Assembly (NCBI GenBank): GCA_964588665.1
Contig: CAZPQQ010000031.1
Span: 1-35,533, forward strand
DNA from: UBA2160 sp964588665
Lineage (GTDB): Bacteria > Chloroflexota > Dehalococcoidia > Lucifugimonadales > UBA1123
Length of the DNA stretch: 35,533 nucleotides
Direction of reading: 5' to 3'
Shown: in pieces, positions 23,973-32,585 of the stretch
How positions within the stretch are numbered: the first letter of the stretch is position 1
How the letters are laid out: each line of letters begins with the position of its first letter
The notes under the pieces: model-generated
Seen by the model: only the letters and a program-made list of their open reading frames with translations
Database searches by the model: none
What the model was told of the DNA's origin: nothing
Position numbers and translations under genes: made by a program

Positions 23973-25322
23973 CTAGAATTGAGGCACGGACGCCAGATTC
24001 CTCTCGATCAGCTCATCAGGCAGAGAGTAGTCCTCAAGGCTGCCGGAGAGATACGCGTCGTAGGAACTCATGTCGAAGTTGCCGTGGCCGCAGAGCAGGA
24101 ACAGAATGTTCTTCTCTTCACCGGTCTCCTTACACTTGAGCGCCTCGTCGATGGCGACTGCCAATGCGTGGGCCGGTTCGGGGGCGGAGATCATTCCTTC
24201 GGTGCGGGCGAGCGTTATCGCGGACCTGAAGACGGCGTTCTGGTGCACCGCCTTGGCCTCGATCAACTCGAGATCGACCAACAGGCTGATCAGCGGGGCC
24301 ATGCCATGGTATCGCAAGCCTCCCGCATGAATTGGAGGGGGAACGAAAGTGTGCCCAAGGGTGTGCATCTTGACCAACGGGGTCATCTCGCCGGTGTCGC
24401 CGAAATCGTAGGTGTACCTGCCCCGAGTGATCGTCGGGCACGCTTCCGGCTCCACCGCGATGAACCGGATGTCCTTGCCGTCGAGCTTGTCCTTGATGAA
24501 CGGGAAGGCGATTCCGCCGAAGCTCGATCCGCCGCCAACGCATCCGACGAGGATGTCCGGGTAGGCGTCGAGCTTCTCCATCTGAGTCCTGACTTCCTGG
24601 CCGATGACGGACTGGTGCATCAGGACATGGTTCAGCACGCTGCCGAGAGCGTAGTTGGTGTCGTCGCGTCCGGCTGCCTCTTCGACGGCCTCGCTGATGG
24701 CGATGCCGAGGCTCCCTGGTGAGTTGGGGTCCTGAGCCAAAATCGCACGGCCAGAGTTGGTCGTGTTAGAGGGAGAAGACAGGACCTCGGCTCCCCAGGT
24801 CTCCATCATGGACTTGCGGTACGGCTTCTGGTCGTAGCTGATGCCGACCATGTAGACCTTGCATTCAATGTCCATGAAACTGCATGCCATGGCCATCGCG
24901 CTGCCCCACTGACCGGCGCCGGTCTCGGTGGTGATGCGCTTGATGCCCTCCTGCTTGTTGTAGTAAGCCTGAGGCACTGCGGTGTTGGGCTTGTGGCTTC
25001 CGGCGGGGCTTGTGCCCTCGTACTTGAAGTAGATCTTGGCGGGTGTTCCCAATGCCTTCTCGAGCCGATGAGCTCGATACAGGGGGGTTGGCCGCCAGAT
25101 CTTGTAGATGTCCTGGACCTCGTCGGGGATCTCGATGTAACGTTCCTGGCTCATCTCCTGGGCGATCAAACCCATGGGGAAGATCGGCGAGAGGTCGTCT
25201 GGCCCGGCCGGCTCATGAGTTCCGGGGTGCAACGGCGGTTCGGCTGGTCTGGGCAAGTCGGCCTGTATGTTGTACCAATGCGAAGGCATCTCGCTTTCGG
25301 CCAGGAGCGTCTTCGTGTCCAT
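23973..25322 (-). CDS. trpB: Tryptophan synthase beta-like enzyme, TrpB2 type
   Basis: 449 residues, ATG at 25322 with GAGGAGG upstream. The length and the extended N-terminus (SHWYNIQADLP, PLHPGTHEPAGPDDLSPIFP) mark the TrpB2 subgroup, which lacks a TrpA partner. The PLP lysine is K111 in GSHKPNTA. TETGAGQWGSAMA and VGCVGGGSSFGGIAFPF bind substrate and PLP phosphate. It makes tryptophan from serine and indole, possibly salvaging indole; no other trp genes are in the window. It precedes the anSME gene by 194 bases on the same strand and may share its transcript. Confidence 0.93.
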   Translation of the reverse strand: MDTKTLLAESEMPSHWYNIQADLPRPAEPPLHPGTHEPAGPDDLSPIFPMGLIAQEMSQERYIEIPDEVQDIYKIWRPTPLYRAHRLEKALGTPAKIYFKYEGTSPAGSHKPNTAVPQAYYNKQEGIKRITTETGAGQWGSAMAMACSFMDIECKVYMVGISYDQKPYRKSMMETWGAEVLSSPSNTTNSGRAILAQDPNSPGSLGIAISEAVEEAAGRDDTNYALGSVLNHVLMHQSVIGQEVRTQMEKLDAYPDILVGCVGGGSSFGGIAFPFIKDKLDGKDIRFIAVEPEACPTITRGRYTYDFGDTGEMTPLVKMHTLGHTFVPPPIHAGGLRYHGMAPLISLLVDLELIEAKAVHQNAVFRSAITLARTEGMISAPEPAHALAVAIDEALKCKETGEEKNILFLLCGHGNFDMSSYDAYLSGSLEDYSLPDELIERNLASVPQF

Positions 25323-25784
25323 TTGGAGCCTCCTCTATTAGTGTTGGATCGGTGACGGATGGGCCGCTCGGCGGCGAGTATTAAGGTATCCGGGACGCCT
25401 AACGATGTCAATCGGAGACGTGCCGCCTCTGCCGCTTCCGTCTCCATTCGACAGGATTGCGCTTCGCCATACTCTTTTGCCCGATTCCCCGCTGCATCAC
25501 ACGCTGAAGTCTCGACCGGGGCAGCAGACCACTTGACCGCGGTGACTCCCGTGATAGACTTGTTTTGTCGCGTATGGAGCATTTAATGGCTGGTGAGCGA
25601 TGCCGCCGACGTGCGGGTCGTCTCTCACGCGAATTGGAGCGAGCAGGCGATTGATGCGGCCCCGATTTCTCCGGTCCGCTCCTAGGCGACTCGCATGCAA
25701 CTGAGAATTTGACCGACGAACGGTCCAGCCTGCAGAGGTTGCCGCGTCGGGCACGGCACAGCTATCGGCACTAGGAGGGTCAAC
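25323..25784. other. Divergent intergenic region between trpB2 and the esterase gene
   Basis: About 460 bases. It holds the trpB2 promoter noted separately. For the plus-strand genes no clear promoter is seen. Short open frames on both strands here do not resemble any family. No repeat is recognised. Confidence 0.4.
25383..25411 (-). promoter_or_regulatory. Promoter of the trpB2 gene
   Basis: Read on the minus strand, a perfect TTGACA (25411-25406) is followed after 17 bases by TACCTT (25388-25383). The start codon lies about 60 bases further on. No T-box, leader peptide or attenuator is seen in the leader. Confidence 0.5.
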
Positions 25785-26741
25785 GTGGGGCTCGATTTAA
25801 AGACTTCGGAATTTCTCGAGCAGATGGCGAACCGCGACGGGAAGCCGCTGCACGAGAGCACGCCCGACGAAGTGCGCGCGTTCGGGTCTGCAATGGCCGA
25901 GCTCGCCGGCCCGGCGCCACAAATGGCACGCGTGGAAGAGATCGCCATCGACGTCCCGGACGGCGCCGTCAAGCTCCGGATCCTCGTCCCCATCGAAGCA
26001 CCACGAGGAGTTCTGGTCTACTACCACGGAGGCGGATGGGTCATCGGCGCGATCGATGAATTTGACACACTCGCGCGAAAACTCGCGGAGCGGACATCTT
26101 GCGCTGTCGTCCTTGTGGAGTACCGCCTGGCGCCGGAACACCGTTACCCGGCAGCCGTGGACGACTCCTACGCCGCACTCGAATGGGTTGGCGAGCATTT
26201 GGCCGACATCGCGGGTGAAGAGGCGCCGTTGATCGTCGCCGGCGACAGTGCCGGCGGAAACCTCGCGGCGGTGATGGCGATTCGCGCCCGCGACCGGGGC
26301 GGGCCGCCTATAGCACTACAAGTGCTCATCTACCCGGCGACCGACGCCGATTTCTCCCGACCTTCGCACAACGATCCTGAGAACCAGTTGCTGCTGACTC
26401 ACGAGGGGATGGTCTGGTTTTGGGACCATTACCTCCCGGAGTCTGCTCGCCGAACAGAGCCGGACGCCTCTCCGTTGCACACACCTGATCTCTCGGGGCT
26501 CCCGCCCGCGGTTGTACTGACCGCAGAATACGATGTTCTCCGTGACGAAGGGGAGGCTTACGCCGAGCGCCTGATACAAGCAAACGTACCGACCGATCTC
26601 AAAAGATACGTCGGACAGATGCACGGATTCTTTGTGCTGTTGATGTTGCCAGGCAGTGAACTCGGTTTCCAGCAGATCGTGAAGGCAGTCAAAGCATGTG
26701 TCGTGAAAGCGCGCAAAGTTCGCTTGGTGCAGCAGCGTTAA
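25785..26741 (+). CDS. Alpha/beta hydrolase, hormone-sensitive-lipase (GDSAG) family
   Basis: 318 residues, GTG start at 25785 after AGGAGGG. The oxyanion motif HGGGW is at residues 81-85. The nucleophile is S155 in GDSAGGN. The Asp is in LTAEYDVLRDEGEAYA and the His in GQMHGFF. This is the complete triad of bacterial HSL esterases, with the usual length (about 310-320). It hydrolyses short-chain esters. The next gene is a Baeyer-Villiger-type monooxygenase, whose product is an ester or lactone, so this hydrolase could open that product. There is no signal peptide; it is cytoplasmic. Confidence 0.9.
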   Translation: MGLDLKTSEFLEQMANRDGKPLHESTPDEVRAFGSAMAELAGPAPQMARVEEIAIDVPDGAVKLRILVPIEAPRGVLVYYHGGGWVIGAIDEFDTLARKLAERTSCAVVLVEYRLAPEHRYPAAVDDSYAALEWVGEHLADIAGEEAPLIVAGDSAGGNLAAVMAIRARDRGGPPIALQVLIYPATDADFSRPSHNDPENQLLLTHEGMVWFWDHYLPESARRTEPDASPLHTPDLSGLPPAVVLTAEYDVLRDEGEAYAERLIQANVPTDLKRYVGQMHGFFVLLMLPGSELGFQQIVKAVKACVVKARKVRLVQQR

Positions 26742-26791
26742 CCAAGCTCCCGACACCAACCGGCGCCACAAAGAAAGTTCACGAGGTGGGT

Positions 26792-28435
26792 ATGAATTCT
26801 GAAACTAACCAAGTCCAGGAACTCGACGCCGTGGTCATCGGCGCCGGTTTCGGCGGTTTGGGCATGCTGTGGCGATTGCGAGAGAACCTGGGCATGTCCG
26901 TACAGGTCTACGAAACCGGGGACGGAGTTGGCGGAACCTGGTATTGGAACCGTTACCCAGGCGCCCGATGCGACTCCGAGAGCTACATATATTGCTTCAC
27001 ATTCTCGAAGGAGCTGCTGCAGGACTGGAATTGGAGCGGGAAGTACCCGGTGCAACCGGAGATACTGTCTTACCTCAATCACGTTGCGGACCGATTCGAC
27101 CTCCGCCGAAACATACAGTTCAACACCAAGGTCCTCTCGGCGAGATACATCGAAGATGTGAACCGATGGGAGATCGAAACGGACAACGGCGATCGAGTCA
27201 TGGCCAAGTTCCTGATCACCGGGATCGGATGCATCTCGACCAGCAACGTCCCCTACATCAAGGGATTGGAGTCGTTCGAGGGCGAGTGGCATCATACGGG
27301 CGACTGGCCTCACGACGGTGTAGATTTCACTGGCAAGCGGGTCGGAATAATCGGCACCGGCTCAAGCGGCATACAGTCGATTCCGGTAATTGCCGAACAA
27401 ACCAGGAGCCTCACTGTATTCCAACGCACCCCGCAATACACCATCCCTGCCCGCCACGGGACGATAGATCGGAAATTCCTCGAAGAGCAGGTCAAACCCA
27501 ACTACGAAGAGATCCTGGAAAGAGCAAGATGGTCCAAAAGCGGCAACGCGGTGAATTTCAGTGAACGCCTGGCCCTGGAAGCCACGGCTGAAGAACGCCA
27601 GGAAGCGTATGAAGCCGGCTGGGCTGAGGGCGGGCACAAATTCCTGTGGGGGTCCTTCAAGGACATCGGCATGGACAGAAGGGCGAACGACACCGCCGCG
27701 GAGTTCATTCGGGGCAAAATACGCGAAATAGTGAACGACCCCGAAACCGTCGAAAAACTTCTGCCCACCGACCATCCGTTGGGGTCCAAGCGAGCGTTGA
27801 TAGACACTGACTACTACCAAACCTACAACCGTGACAACGTTGAGTTGGTGGATATCCGCCACTCACCGATACAAGAGATCACCCCGACAGGAATCCGGAC
27901 TGAGGACGCCGAGTTCGAGTTCGACATGATCGTGTTCGCCACCGGATTCGATGCTATGACCGGCACTTTCTTCAAGATCGACATTCGCGGAAGAGACAAT
28001 CTGTCTTTGAAAGACAAGTGGTCGGAAGGACCGAAAACATACCTGGGGCTCCAAGTCGCCGGATTTCCGAACATGTTCATGATCACCGGACCGGGCAGCC
28101 CCTCCGTACTCAGCAACATGACGGTGTCTATCGAGCAGCATCAGGATTGGATCGCAGACTTCATCGACTACATGCGCGAACGTGACATCGAAACGGCCGA
28201 GGCGGATCCCGACGCAGAGAGCGAATGGGTGTCGCACGTCAACAAAGTAGCTGAATCGACAATGTACATGCTTGCAGATTCGTGGTATCTAGGCGCGAAC
28301 ATTCCCGGAAAGCCCCGTGTATTCATGCCGTACGCCGGCGGTGTGGGAACCTACCGCGAAAAATGCAACGAGATCGTCGACAACGGCTATCAGGGCTTCA
28401 TCCTCAGCGCCGGAGGCGTTCGATCTGCGCCCTGA
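26792..28435 (+). CDS. Flavin-containing monooxygenase, Baeyer-Villiger type
   Basis: 547 residues from ATG 26792 (ribosome site GAGGTGGG); the frame extends upstream to 26696 over the esterase end. The FAD fold GAGFGG is at 17-22 and an NADPH fold is seen at IIGTGSSGIQS. The Baeyer-Villiger fingerprint FxGxxxHTxxWP appears as FEGEWHHTGDWP. ATGFDAMTGTF is the C-terminal motif of the family. It inserts one oxygen atom next to a carbonyl of a ketone or cyclic ketone using NADPH and O2. It lies 50 bases after the esterase, a pairing typical of ketone degradation (ketone to ester, then to alcohol plus acid). The substrate is unknown. Confidence 0.92.
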   Translation: MNSETNQVQELDAVVIGAGFGGLGMLWRLRENLGMSVQVYETGDGVGGTWYWNRYPGARCDSESYIYCFTFSKELLQDWNWSGKYPVQPEILSYLNHVADRFDLRRNIQFNTKVLSARYIEDVNRWEIETDNGDRVMAKFLITGIGCISTSNVPYIKGLESFEGEWHHTGDWPHDGVDFTGKRVGIIGTGSSGIQSIPVIAEQTRSLTVFQRTPQYTIPARHGTIDRKFLEEQVKPNYEEILERARWSKSGNAVNFSERLALEATAEERQEAYEAGWAEGGHKFLWGSFKDIGMDRRANDTAAEFIRGKIREIVNDPETVEKLLPTDHPLGSKRALIDTDYYQTYNRDNVELVDIRHSPIQEITPTGIRTEDAEFEFDMIVFATGFDAMTGTFFKIDIRGRDNLSLKDKWSEGPKTYLGLQVAGFPNMFMITGPGSPSVLSNMTVSIEQHQDWIADFIDYMRERDIETAEADPDAESEWVSHVNKVAESTMYMLADSWYLGANIPGKPRVFMPYAGGVGTYREKCNEIVDNGYQGFILSAGGVRSAP

Positions 28436-28493
28436 TCTTGAAGGTCGTGAAATTCATGGAGTCCTGTCCCGAAGTTCGCGCGGTATTTGGGTG

Positions 28494-28538
28494 GCCCTTC
28501 GACAGGCTCAGAGCCCGCCCTGAGTCTACCGAAGGGGC
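28494..28538. repeat. REP-like hairpin (TTCGACAGGCTCA family)
   Basis: CCCTTCGACAGGCTCAGAGC and, inverted, GCCCTGAGTCTACCGAAGGG form an imperfect hairpin 60 bases after the monooxygenase stop. A related hairpin occurs at 34155-34214. It may act as a transcript end but has no T-run. Confidence 0.55.
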
Positions 28539-28656
28539 GAGCGGATGGTAGTGTTCTTCCGTTTGTGGTGAGCAACGTTGTTTCCGCGCGGATAATGCAA
28601 GGGACAGTAACGGGGCGCTGCGCTTTGTCTGAAACGTGAGCGCCATGCGAAAGTCG

Positions 28657-28791
28657 GTAGGGGAGGGTTTCAAACCTTCCCGCCTGGTTTCGAGGACATT
28701 AGCGGCCACTATGCGGGTACGACCTGCTCGCCGGCACTGTTGAGGTGTTTTTCCATGCGACGAACCGAGAGGGTTTGAAACCCTCCCCTAC
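28657..28791. repeat. MITE-like element, copy B (135 bases)
   Basis: A complete copy bounded by perfect terminal inverted repeats: GTAGGGGAGGGTTTCAAACC at the left and its reverse complement at the right. Each arm contains a GAGGGTTTGAAACCCTC-like palindrome. The interior shares TCCCGCCTGGTTTCGAGG and CCATGCGAC with copy A at 18686-18831 but is otherwise diverged. No coding capacity. It lies in the convergent gap between the monooxygenase and the CoA-transferase. Confidence 0.7.
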
Positions 28792-28921
28792 AGCATCGCC
28801 TCACACAGAAGCCGTTGCTTGGAAGCCTGTCGAACCACCCCGACGTCTCCGCTTGGGTCGGGATTTATGCGCGCAATTCGCGACTCGGGGCACCAGGCTC
28901 AGCTCGAGCTTCCCAGCAGCA

Positions 28922-31201
28922 TCACCGGTCGCTGGCCGCGATGCCTTCCAGGCGGACCACGCCAGCGCCCACGAGTCGGCCCAACTCGTCCGCCACTCCT
29001 ATTTCGGCCAGGATTTCTTGGGCGTCCGAGCCTGGCTTCGGAGCGGCGCGGCCCGGTCGGACCGGAGTGCGCGACATCCGAGGCGCCGGCCCTGCGGTGG
29101 TGATCGGTCCCCAGTCTTCATGGTCGCGAGTGATGCTCAGGCCGTGACTTTTCACCCACGGGTGGTCCATCAGATCGCTCCACCTGGTGACTACCCGGTG
29201 CATCCCGATCCCTGCAGGGTTGAGTTTGCCGATCCATCCCTCGATTGAGCCTCGGACGAACTTGTCCTCCAGCGCTCGCTCCAAATCCTCGCCCTGCAGT
29301 CCGTCAACGCCCTCAAGGCCCGGAACGCGCGACATCTTGCCAAGCTCCGCCTTTCGCGCGCCGAGGAAAAGCCAGCCGTCCGCGGCCTTGTACGCTCGAT
29401 GCAACGGTCCTGAGCCGAGAGTGCCCTGGCCTCGCGGTTCGTCCCAGGTCTTGCCGTCGTAATCCTGCACGATCGCCGATTGCAGCGTCATGGCCGTGTA
29501 GGCCAGTGCGCCGTCGACGTGCTGGCCTTCGCCGGTTCGTTTTCGATGCAGCAACGCCAGAGCGACGCCGTACGCCCCGAGGAGCCCAGTGCTGAAGTCG
29601 TTGATCGGATGTGGCTGAAGCTGCGGCTGACCGTCGCCCCCGAAGCGCGCCTGCATGCCGGTGGTGGCTTGCGCGAACTGCTCGTGTCCCGGTCGCTCGG
29701 CCCACGGTCCCAAGTGCCCGTAGGCATTCAACGAAGCGTAGACGATGTCGGGTTTCCGCTTGCGGACTTCGTCGTAACCCAGTCCCAAGGCTTCGATGCG
29801 TCCTTTCCGGTTGTTCTGGACTACGACGTCAGCGTCCTCGAGAAGGCGCCAGAACACGTAGCGTCCCTCTTCCGTTTTCAGGTCCAGCAGAATGCTGCGT
29901 TTGCCCCGGTTGACCGTGTTGTGGGAGGCGATGACGGGACCCCTGTTTGGGTCGTCGATCTTGATCACGTCGGCGCCGAACTCCGCGAGCGTCCTTCCGC
30001 ATGTGGGTCCGGCGAGAATGATGCAGAGGTCGAGCACGCGAACCCCGTCGAGCGCCGAGCGCAGCGTTGAGTCGATCTTCTCGACCGGCGCGACTGAGGA
30101 ACCGGCATTCGCTTCGGACAGAACCTCGTCACGATGTTGGTCAAGCGCCGGAGCCGGACCACGAACCGCGCCAGGCGTCCCCGACAGGCGTGGATTCACC
30201 CCCGGTTGCAGCATCTTCCCGAGCTTCGGGTCGTGAACTTCGATGACCATCTTGGACTCGCGGGCGTGGGAATGGTCGAGCCACTCGGCGCTTGTCCTGC
30301 ACACGGCGCACTCGCTGCCCGCAGTCGCGATGTCGTCCTCCCATTGCTGCGCCGTTCGGGTCTTGAAGAGCTCGACCGTTCGCCGCCGTTGCTCCGTCGC
30401 GAGCCCAGGGTCGCGGGCCAGGCGCTCCCAGTCGGTCAATCCTTCCTCGTCCCACGACGTGATGCCCGCGGCCTCCACAAACTCTCGGAAGTTGCTGTTC
30501 GCGGAACCGAACATCACCCAGCGTCCGTCTTTGCACTCGAACTGGCCGGACCAGGTGCTGCCGAGAGCCGGAGGAGGGGGATCGGCGTTCTGGACGCGAT
30601 GTCTGCTAAAGGCCGCGAACGTGGCGTCGAACATCGGGACCTCGATGCGTTGGCCGACGCCGTCACGCTCACGGACCCCCAACGCGACGGCTATGCTGAC
30701 CGCGGACTGAAACGCCGTGAACGAAGAGGAGATGGGTATGGCGGTGTATATCGGCAGACCGTCTCCGGCGCCGAACAGGGGACCTCGGAAGGAAGTCGTC
30801 GCGGCTGCAACGATGCCCTCCCAGGCGGGGATTGCCGAGCGCGGGTCGTCGGAGGCAAACCCCGGCATCGAGCAGTACACGAGCCTCGGATTGGCCGCAG
30901 CGGCAGCCTCCGCTCCAAGCCCGAGTCTGTCCATGACGCCTGGGCGGAAGTTCTCCAGCAGCACGTCCGCCGAGGCGATGAGCGCCTGTGCCCGCTCAAC
31001 GTCCGCGGGGTCCTTCAGATCGAGGGCGATGGACCGCTTGCCCCGATTCCAGGTCGCGTTGGCAGGCGTGTCCCAGCGGGGACCCTCCGGAGGATCGATT
31101 TTGACCACGTCTGCGCCTTGGTCCGCCAGCAACATTCCCGTCAGCGGTCCGGCAACGAACTGACCGAAGTCCAACACCTTGATCCCATCTAGCGCGCCCA
31201 T
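28922..31201 (-). CDS. Tandem (double-headed) CaiB/BaiF type III CoA-transferase
   Basis: 759 residues from ATG 31201 (GGAG ten bases upstream, directly before MGALDGIKVLDFG); the open frame reaches 31333. Two complete family III domains, about residues 1-350 and 380-759, are joined by a proline- and alanine-rich linker. Each starts with LDG-x-x-VLD and contains GADVIKID-like and NRGKRSI-LDLK motifs. The catalytic aspartate that forms the acyl-CoA anhydride is D535 in PINDFSTG in the second half. The matching first-half residue is S159 (PISSSFTAF), so the first half is probably inactive or structural. Family III enzymes move CoA between carboxylic acids as intertwined dimers; a fused pair could form that unit from one chain. 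Acid substrates unknown. Confidence 0.88.
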   Translation of the reverse strand: MGALDGIKVLDFGQFVAGPLTGMLLADQGADVVKIDPPEGPRWDTPANATWNRGKRSIALDLKDPADVERAQALIASADVLLENFRPGVMDRLGLGAEAAAAANPRLVYCSMPGFASDDPRSAIPAWEGIVAAATTSFRGPLFGAGDGLPIYTAIPISSSFTAFQSAVSIAVALGVRERDGVGQRIEVPMFDATFAAFSRHRVQNADPPPPALGSTWSGQFECKDGRWVMFGSANSNFREFVEAAGITSWDEEGLTDWERLARDPGLATEQRRRTVELFKTRTAQQWEDDIATAGSECAVCRTSAEWLDHSHARESKMVIEVHDPKLGKMLQPGVNPRLSGTPGAVRGPAPALDQHRDEVLSEANAGSSVAPVEKIDSTLRSALDGVRVLDLCIILAGPTCGRTLAEFGADVIKIDDPNRGPVIASHNTVNRGKRSILLDLKTEEGRYVFWRLLEDADVVVQNNRKGRIEALGLGYDEVRKRKPDIVYASLNAYGHLGPWAERPGHEQFAQATTGMQARFGGDGQPQLQPHPINDFSTGLLGAYGVALALLHRKRTGEGQHVDGALAYTAMTLQSAIVQDYDGKTWDEPRGQGTLGSGPLHRAYKAADGWLFLGARKAELGKMSRVPGLEGVDGLQGEDLERALEDKFVRGSIEGWIGKLNPAGIGMHRVVTRWSDLMDHPWVKSHGLSITRDHEDWGPITTAGPAPRMSRTPVRPGRAAPKPGSDAQEILAEIGVADELGRLVGAGVVRLEGIAASDR

Positions 31202-31430
31202 AGCTCTCACATCTCCGATTCCTGTCTCGTTATCGCGATTGTTGTCCATCATCCGCAGCATCATACGCCAACGACTTGCGGCTGACGAGTCATTAGTGGT
31301 TGATGACGACGCAGGAGAACTCACCCGTGACACGGCCGGAGACCTTCAGGCACGGGCAATTCCACCGGCGGCGTGGCAGTGACGCAAGAACATGTACTCA
31401 AGGTCCTCGGCGTCTGACCAGTTCAGCCCG

Positions 31431-31646
31431 CTACACCACGCCTTCGAGGCGGTTGATGATCAGTCCGGTTGGCAGCTTCGGGTAGAAGCAGGTGGACTTG
31501 GTCGGAAGGCGTTGGCTGTCTCTAACGATGGCTTCGAACGGCTGCAGGTCTATGCCGTGGAGGATGAACGCCATCTGCACCGCCCCATTCTGGACGGCGC
31601 GGTTGACGCCGGCAGCGACGAGCGAGAAATGTTCCGCGATTGACCA
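31431..31646 (-). pseudogene. Remnant of a DUF1015-family gene (C-terminal about 70 residues)
   Basis: On the minus strand the last 71 codons before the stop at 31431 read as a credible C-terminus: VNRAVQNGAVQMAFILHG, then a run ending LPTKSTCFYPKLPTGLIINRLEG. DUF1015 proteins end with the strongly conserved MPQKSTYFYPKL-x-(S/T)GLV pattern. No upstream part of a roughly 400-residue DUF1015 protein is found: the frame runs into antisense of the hydrolase gene at 31740, so only a fragment survives. There is no start codon with a ribosome site. The call rests on this single motif. Confidence 0.55.
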
Positions 31647-31739
31647 GATGGTAGTATGGGGACTGGCGCAGGCAGGCGTCGAGGCGCTCGTGCCTCCGTC
31701 GACAGCGCCGCAATCCCATTCATTCCCACGAGGACATGC

Positions 31740-32537
31740 ATGCCTTTCGCAAGCGTAAACGGCACGGAAATCTACTACGAGGTCCATGGCGACGGCCCGG
31801 CTGTCGTGTTCGCCCACGGATCCGGCGGCAACCACCTCGCATGGTGGCAGCAGGTTCCGTTCTTCTCGGAGCATTACACCTGCATCATCTTCGATCATCG
31901 AAGCTTCGGTCTGACCGGTGACGAAGCGGAACCCAAGGGCCGAAGCGCCTTCGCTGACGATCTCAAGGGGTTGCTCGACCACCTGGATATCGACCGAACA
32001 GCCGTGGTCGCGCACTCGATGGGGGGCCGCACCGGATTGGGCTTCACGCTGCGGAATCCCGGGCGAGTCTGGGGCCTGGTGTTTTCCGGCTCGAACGGCG
32101 GCGCGGTCAACGACGAGGCGAGACAGGTCCGCGAAGAGCATCAAAGCCGCGAGCCGGACCGTCCTCCGGGCACGCTCAGAGCTCTGTCGTTGGGCTTCAC
32201 GGCAGCCAATCCGGAGATGGCTTTCCTCTACAGACAGTTCATGCGTCTCAACCCGAAGCATGAGCCCGACTTCCTGGCGGTGCCGCCGGGATTTCGAGGC
32301 TCCACGCACGAGCGACTCACGGAATCGGGCGTGCCGGTCCTGTACATCGTCGGTGAGGAAGACGCGCTCATCGCGCCGAGAACCATCGAGATCGCGTCTT
32401 CACTGGTCCCCCAATCCAAGCTCGTCACGATGCCCGGCGCGGGACACTCCGTCTACTACGAGCAACCGGAGGCGTTTAACGACCTCGTGCACGGGTTTCT
32501 GACGGAGATCATGCCGCCGGAGGTCGCCGACGCGTAG
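31740..32537 (+). CDS. Alpha/beta hydrolase (epoxide-hydrolase/haloperoxidase-like fold)
   Basis: 265 residues from ATG 31740, with ACGAGGA just upstream; the longer frame back to 31656 lies over the DUF1015 remnant. FASVNGTEIYYEVHGDGPAVVFAHGSGG is the standard opening. The nucleophile is Ser in VVAHSMGGRTGL, the acid is Asp in VGEEDALIAP, and the base is His in PGAGHSVYYEQPEAFN. The cap region is short. A Ser nucleophile points to esterase or C-C hydrolase activity rather than haloalkane dehalogenation. The substrate cannot be inferred. It stands alone between divergent and convergent neighbours. Confidence 0.85.
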   Translation: MPFASVNGTEIYYEVHGDGPAVVFAHGSGGNHLAWWQQVPFFSEHYTCIIFDHRSFGLTGDEAEPKGRSAFADDLKGLLDHLDIDRTAVVAHSMGGRTGLGFTLRNPGRVWGLVFSGSNGGAVNDEARQVREEHQSREPDRPPGTLRALSLGFTAANPEMAFLYRQFMRLNPKHEPDFLAVPPGFRGSTHERLTESGVPVLYIVGEEDALIAPRTIEIASSLVPQSKLVTMPGAGHSVYYEQPEAFNDLVHGFLTEIMPPEVADA

Positions 32538-32555
32538 GCGCGCGGTGGCGCCTAC

Positions 32556-32573
32556 GCCGTTCATAGCCAAGCC
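32556..32573. repeat. Degenerate copy of the glycyl-radical-flanking repeat
   Basis: GCCGTTCATAGCCAAGCC matches 15 of 18 bases of the core found at 13143-13161 and 13215-13233. It lies between the hydrolase and LiaF-like genes. A distant member of the same interspersed repeat family; coincidence is possible for so short a match. Confidence 0.35.
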
Positions 32574-32585
32574 CCTTCTGCCTGG

